Assembly (NCBI GenBank): GCA_029864165.1
Contig: JAOTTZ010000098.1
Location: 1 to 6,783 of the forward strand
Direction of reading: 5' to 3'
DNA from: Burkholderiaceae bacterium
GTDB taxonomy: Bacteria; Pseudomonadota; Gammaproteobacteria; Burkholderiales; Burkholderiaceae_C
Length of the DNA stretch: 6,783 nt
In this document: one piece after another, positions 6,089 to 6,783 of the stretch
Position numbering within the stretch: position 1 is the first letter of the stretch
Layout of the letters: every line of letters begins with the position of its first letter
The notes under the pieces: model-generated
Told to the model about the DNA's origin: nothing
Database searches by the model: none
What the model saw: only the letters and a program-made list of their open reading frames with translations
Program-made: the position numbers and the translations under genes

Positions 6089-6783
6089 ATGGCTTATCTG
6101 CTCGCCCTGGATCAGGGCACTTCCAGCTCGCGCAGCATCGTATTCGATGCCGCCGGTCGCATCGTGACCATGACCCAGCGCGAGTTGCGTGCAATTTATC
6201 CGCAGCCGGGTTGGGTAGAGCAAGACCCAAAGGAAATCTGGGCCACCCAACTGGCCACTGCACGGGCGGTGTTGGCCAGCTCGGGCCTGAAAGCGCAGGA
6301 CATCGCGGCGATCGGCATCACCAACCAGCGCGAAACCACGCTGGTGTGGAACCGTCGGACCGGTGAGCCATTGTGCAACGCCATCGTTTGGCAAGACCGC
6401 CGCGGCGAGCCCGCCTGCGCCGCATTGCGCGCGCAGGGTTTAGCCGACACGATACGCGGGAAAACCGGCCTGGTCGTCGATGCCTACTTCTCGGGCACCA
6501 AGCTGAAGTGGATCCTCGACAACGTGGCCGGCGCACTCGCCGCCGCGGAACGTGGCGAGATCGCTTTCGGAACGGTGGACACTTGGTTGATATGGCAACT
6601 CACCGGCGGCAAAGTTCACGCCACCGACGTCAGCAACGCCTCGCGCAGCATGCTCTTCAACGTGCACAACAACGAGTGGGACGACGAGTTGCTGCGCCTG
6701 CTAGCCATACCGCGCGAGGTGCTGCCTGCTGTGCACCCATCGAGCCATCACTACGGCGACGCACACCAGCAATGGATGGGCGC
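6089..6783 (+). CDS. glpK: Glycerol kinase (C-terminal half beyond window)
   Basis: GlpK phosphorylates glycerol to sn-glycerol-3-phosphate with ATP in the cytoplasm, trapping the glycerol and feeding GlpD. The visible 231 codons, under half of a full-length protein of about 500 residues, cover the N-terminal FGGY-family domain. Key motifs are the nucleotide-binding loop DQGTSSSR (8-15), GWVEQDP (41-47), the substrate-site segment ITNQRETT (77-84), the FGGY signature [13 protein letters not shown] (133-145), and GTVDTWLIW (161-169). The start ATG at 6089 matches the family N-terminus ([11 protein letters not shown]); the frame is open upstream without a stop, and no clear ribosome binding site precedes this ATG, so translation may rely on a short or weak leader. 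It is divergent from glpD. The reading frame is intact to the window edge. The family is certain; other FGGY sugar kinases lack this close resemblance to GlpK. Confidence 0.96.
   Translation, partial: MAYLLALDQGTSSSRSIVFDAAGRIVTMTQRELRAIYPQPGWVEQDPKEIWATQLATARAVLASSGLKAQDIAAIGITNQRETTLVWNRRTGEPLCNAIVWQDRRGEPACAALRAQGLADTIRGKTGLVVDAYFSGTKLKWILDNVAGALAAAERGEIAFGTVDTWLIWQLTGGKVHATDVSNASRSMLFNVHNNEWDDELLRLLAIPREVLPAVHPSSHHYGDAHQQWMG

Noticed and set aside
6041..6394. N-terminal extension of glpD to 643 residues
   Set aside because: The extra 118 residues lie opposite the glpK start and are not GlpD-like; the GTG at 6040 has a ribosome binding site and gives the family N-terminus.
1..6783. A previously undescribed defence, toxin or mobile system
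   Set aside because: All sizeable coding regions are accounted for by known housekeeping families; no unknown gene of supportable size remains.

Overview
The window looks like ordinary core chromosome from a betaproteobacterium of the order Burkholderiales. The reasons are the bamE/fur divergent pair, a Fur with the betaproteobacterial HMTAEDVY and HHDHLVC segments, and the hpf-ptsN-hprK cluster of the nitrogen-type phosphotransferase system. The Fur sequence and the order bamE / fur / hprK / ptsN / hpf resemble Comamonadaceae as I remember them, but the family placement is tentative. The sequence is GC-rich throughout, with no shift in composition that would suggest a recent island.

Layout from left to right. 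(1) bamE runs off the left edge on the minus strand (1-388) and is divergent from fur (483-911, plus). (2) The gap between fur and the convergent hprK is filled almost entirely by one large nested inverted repeat (917-1109). (3) On the minus strand come hpf (2825-3172), a 247-base spacer with overlapping palindromes and a possible promoter, ptsN (2107-2577) and hprK (1108-2061). (4) After a 308-base divergent spacer, corA (3481-4440, plus) encodes a CorA-type divalent cation channel. It converges on glpD with only 22 bases between them. (5) glpD (4463-6040, minus) and glpK (6089 to the right edge, plus) are back to back, separated by 48 bases.

How the genes work together. BamE and Fur serve the outer membrane and iron homeostasis. 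Hpf, PtsN and HprK form a regulatory rather than sugar-transporting module: Hpf stores ribosomes as inactive dimers, PtsN is the EIIA-Ntr phosphoacceptor, and HprK phosphorylates or dephosphorylates HPr-like proteins; no transport permease (IIB/IIC) is present. GlpK and GlpD are successive steps of glycerol use (glycerol to glycerol-3-phosphate to dihydroxyacetone phosphate). All the genes look intact apart from the two cut by the window edges, and their key motifs are present.

I did not find a convincing undescribed system. The best leads are the nested repeat between fur and hprK, the palindromes upstream of ptsN, and the very tight glpD/glpK divergent spacer. No tRNA, rRNA, CRISPR array, insertion-sequence transposase or phage gene was seen.
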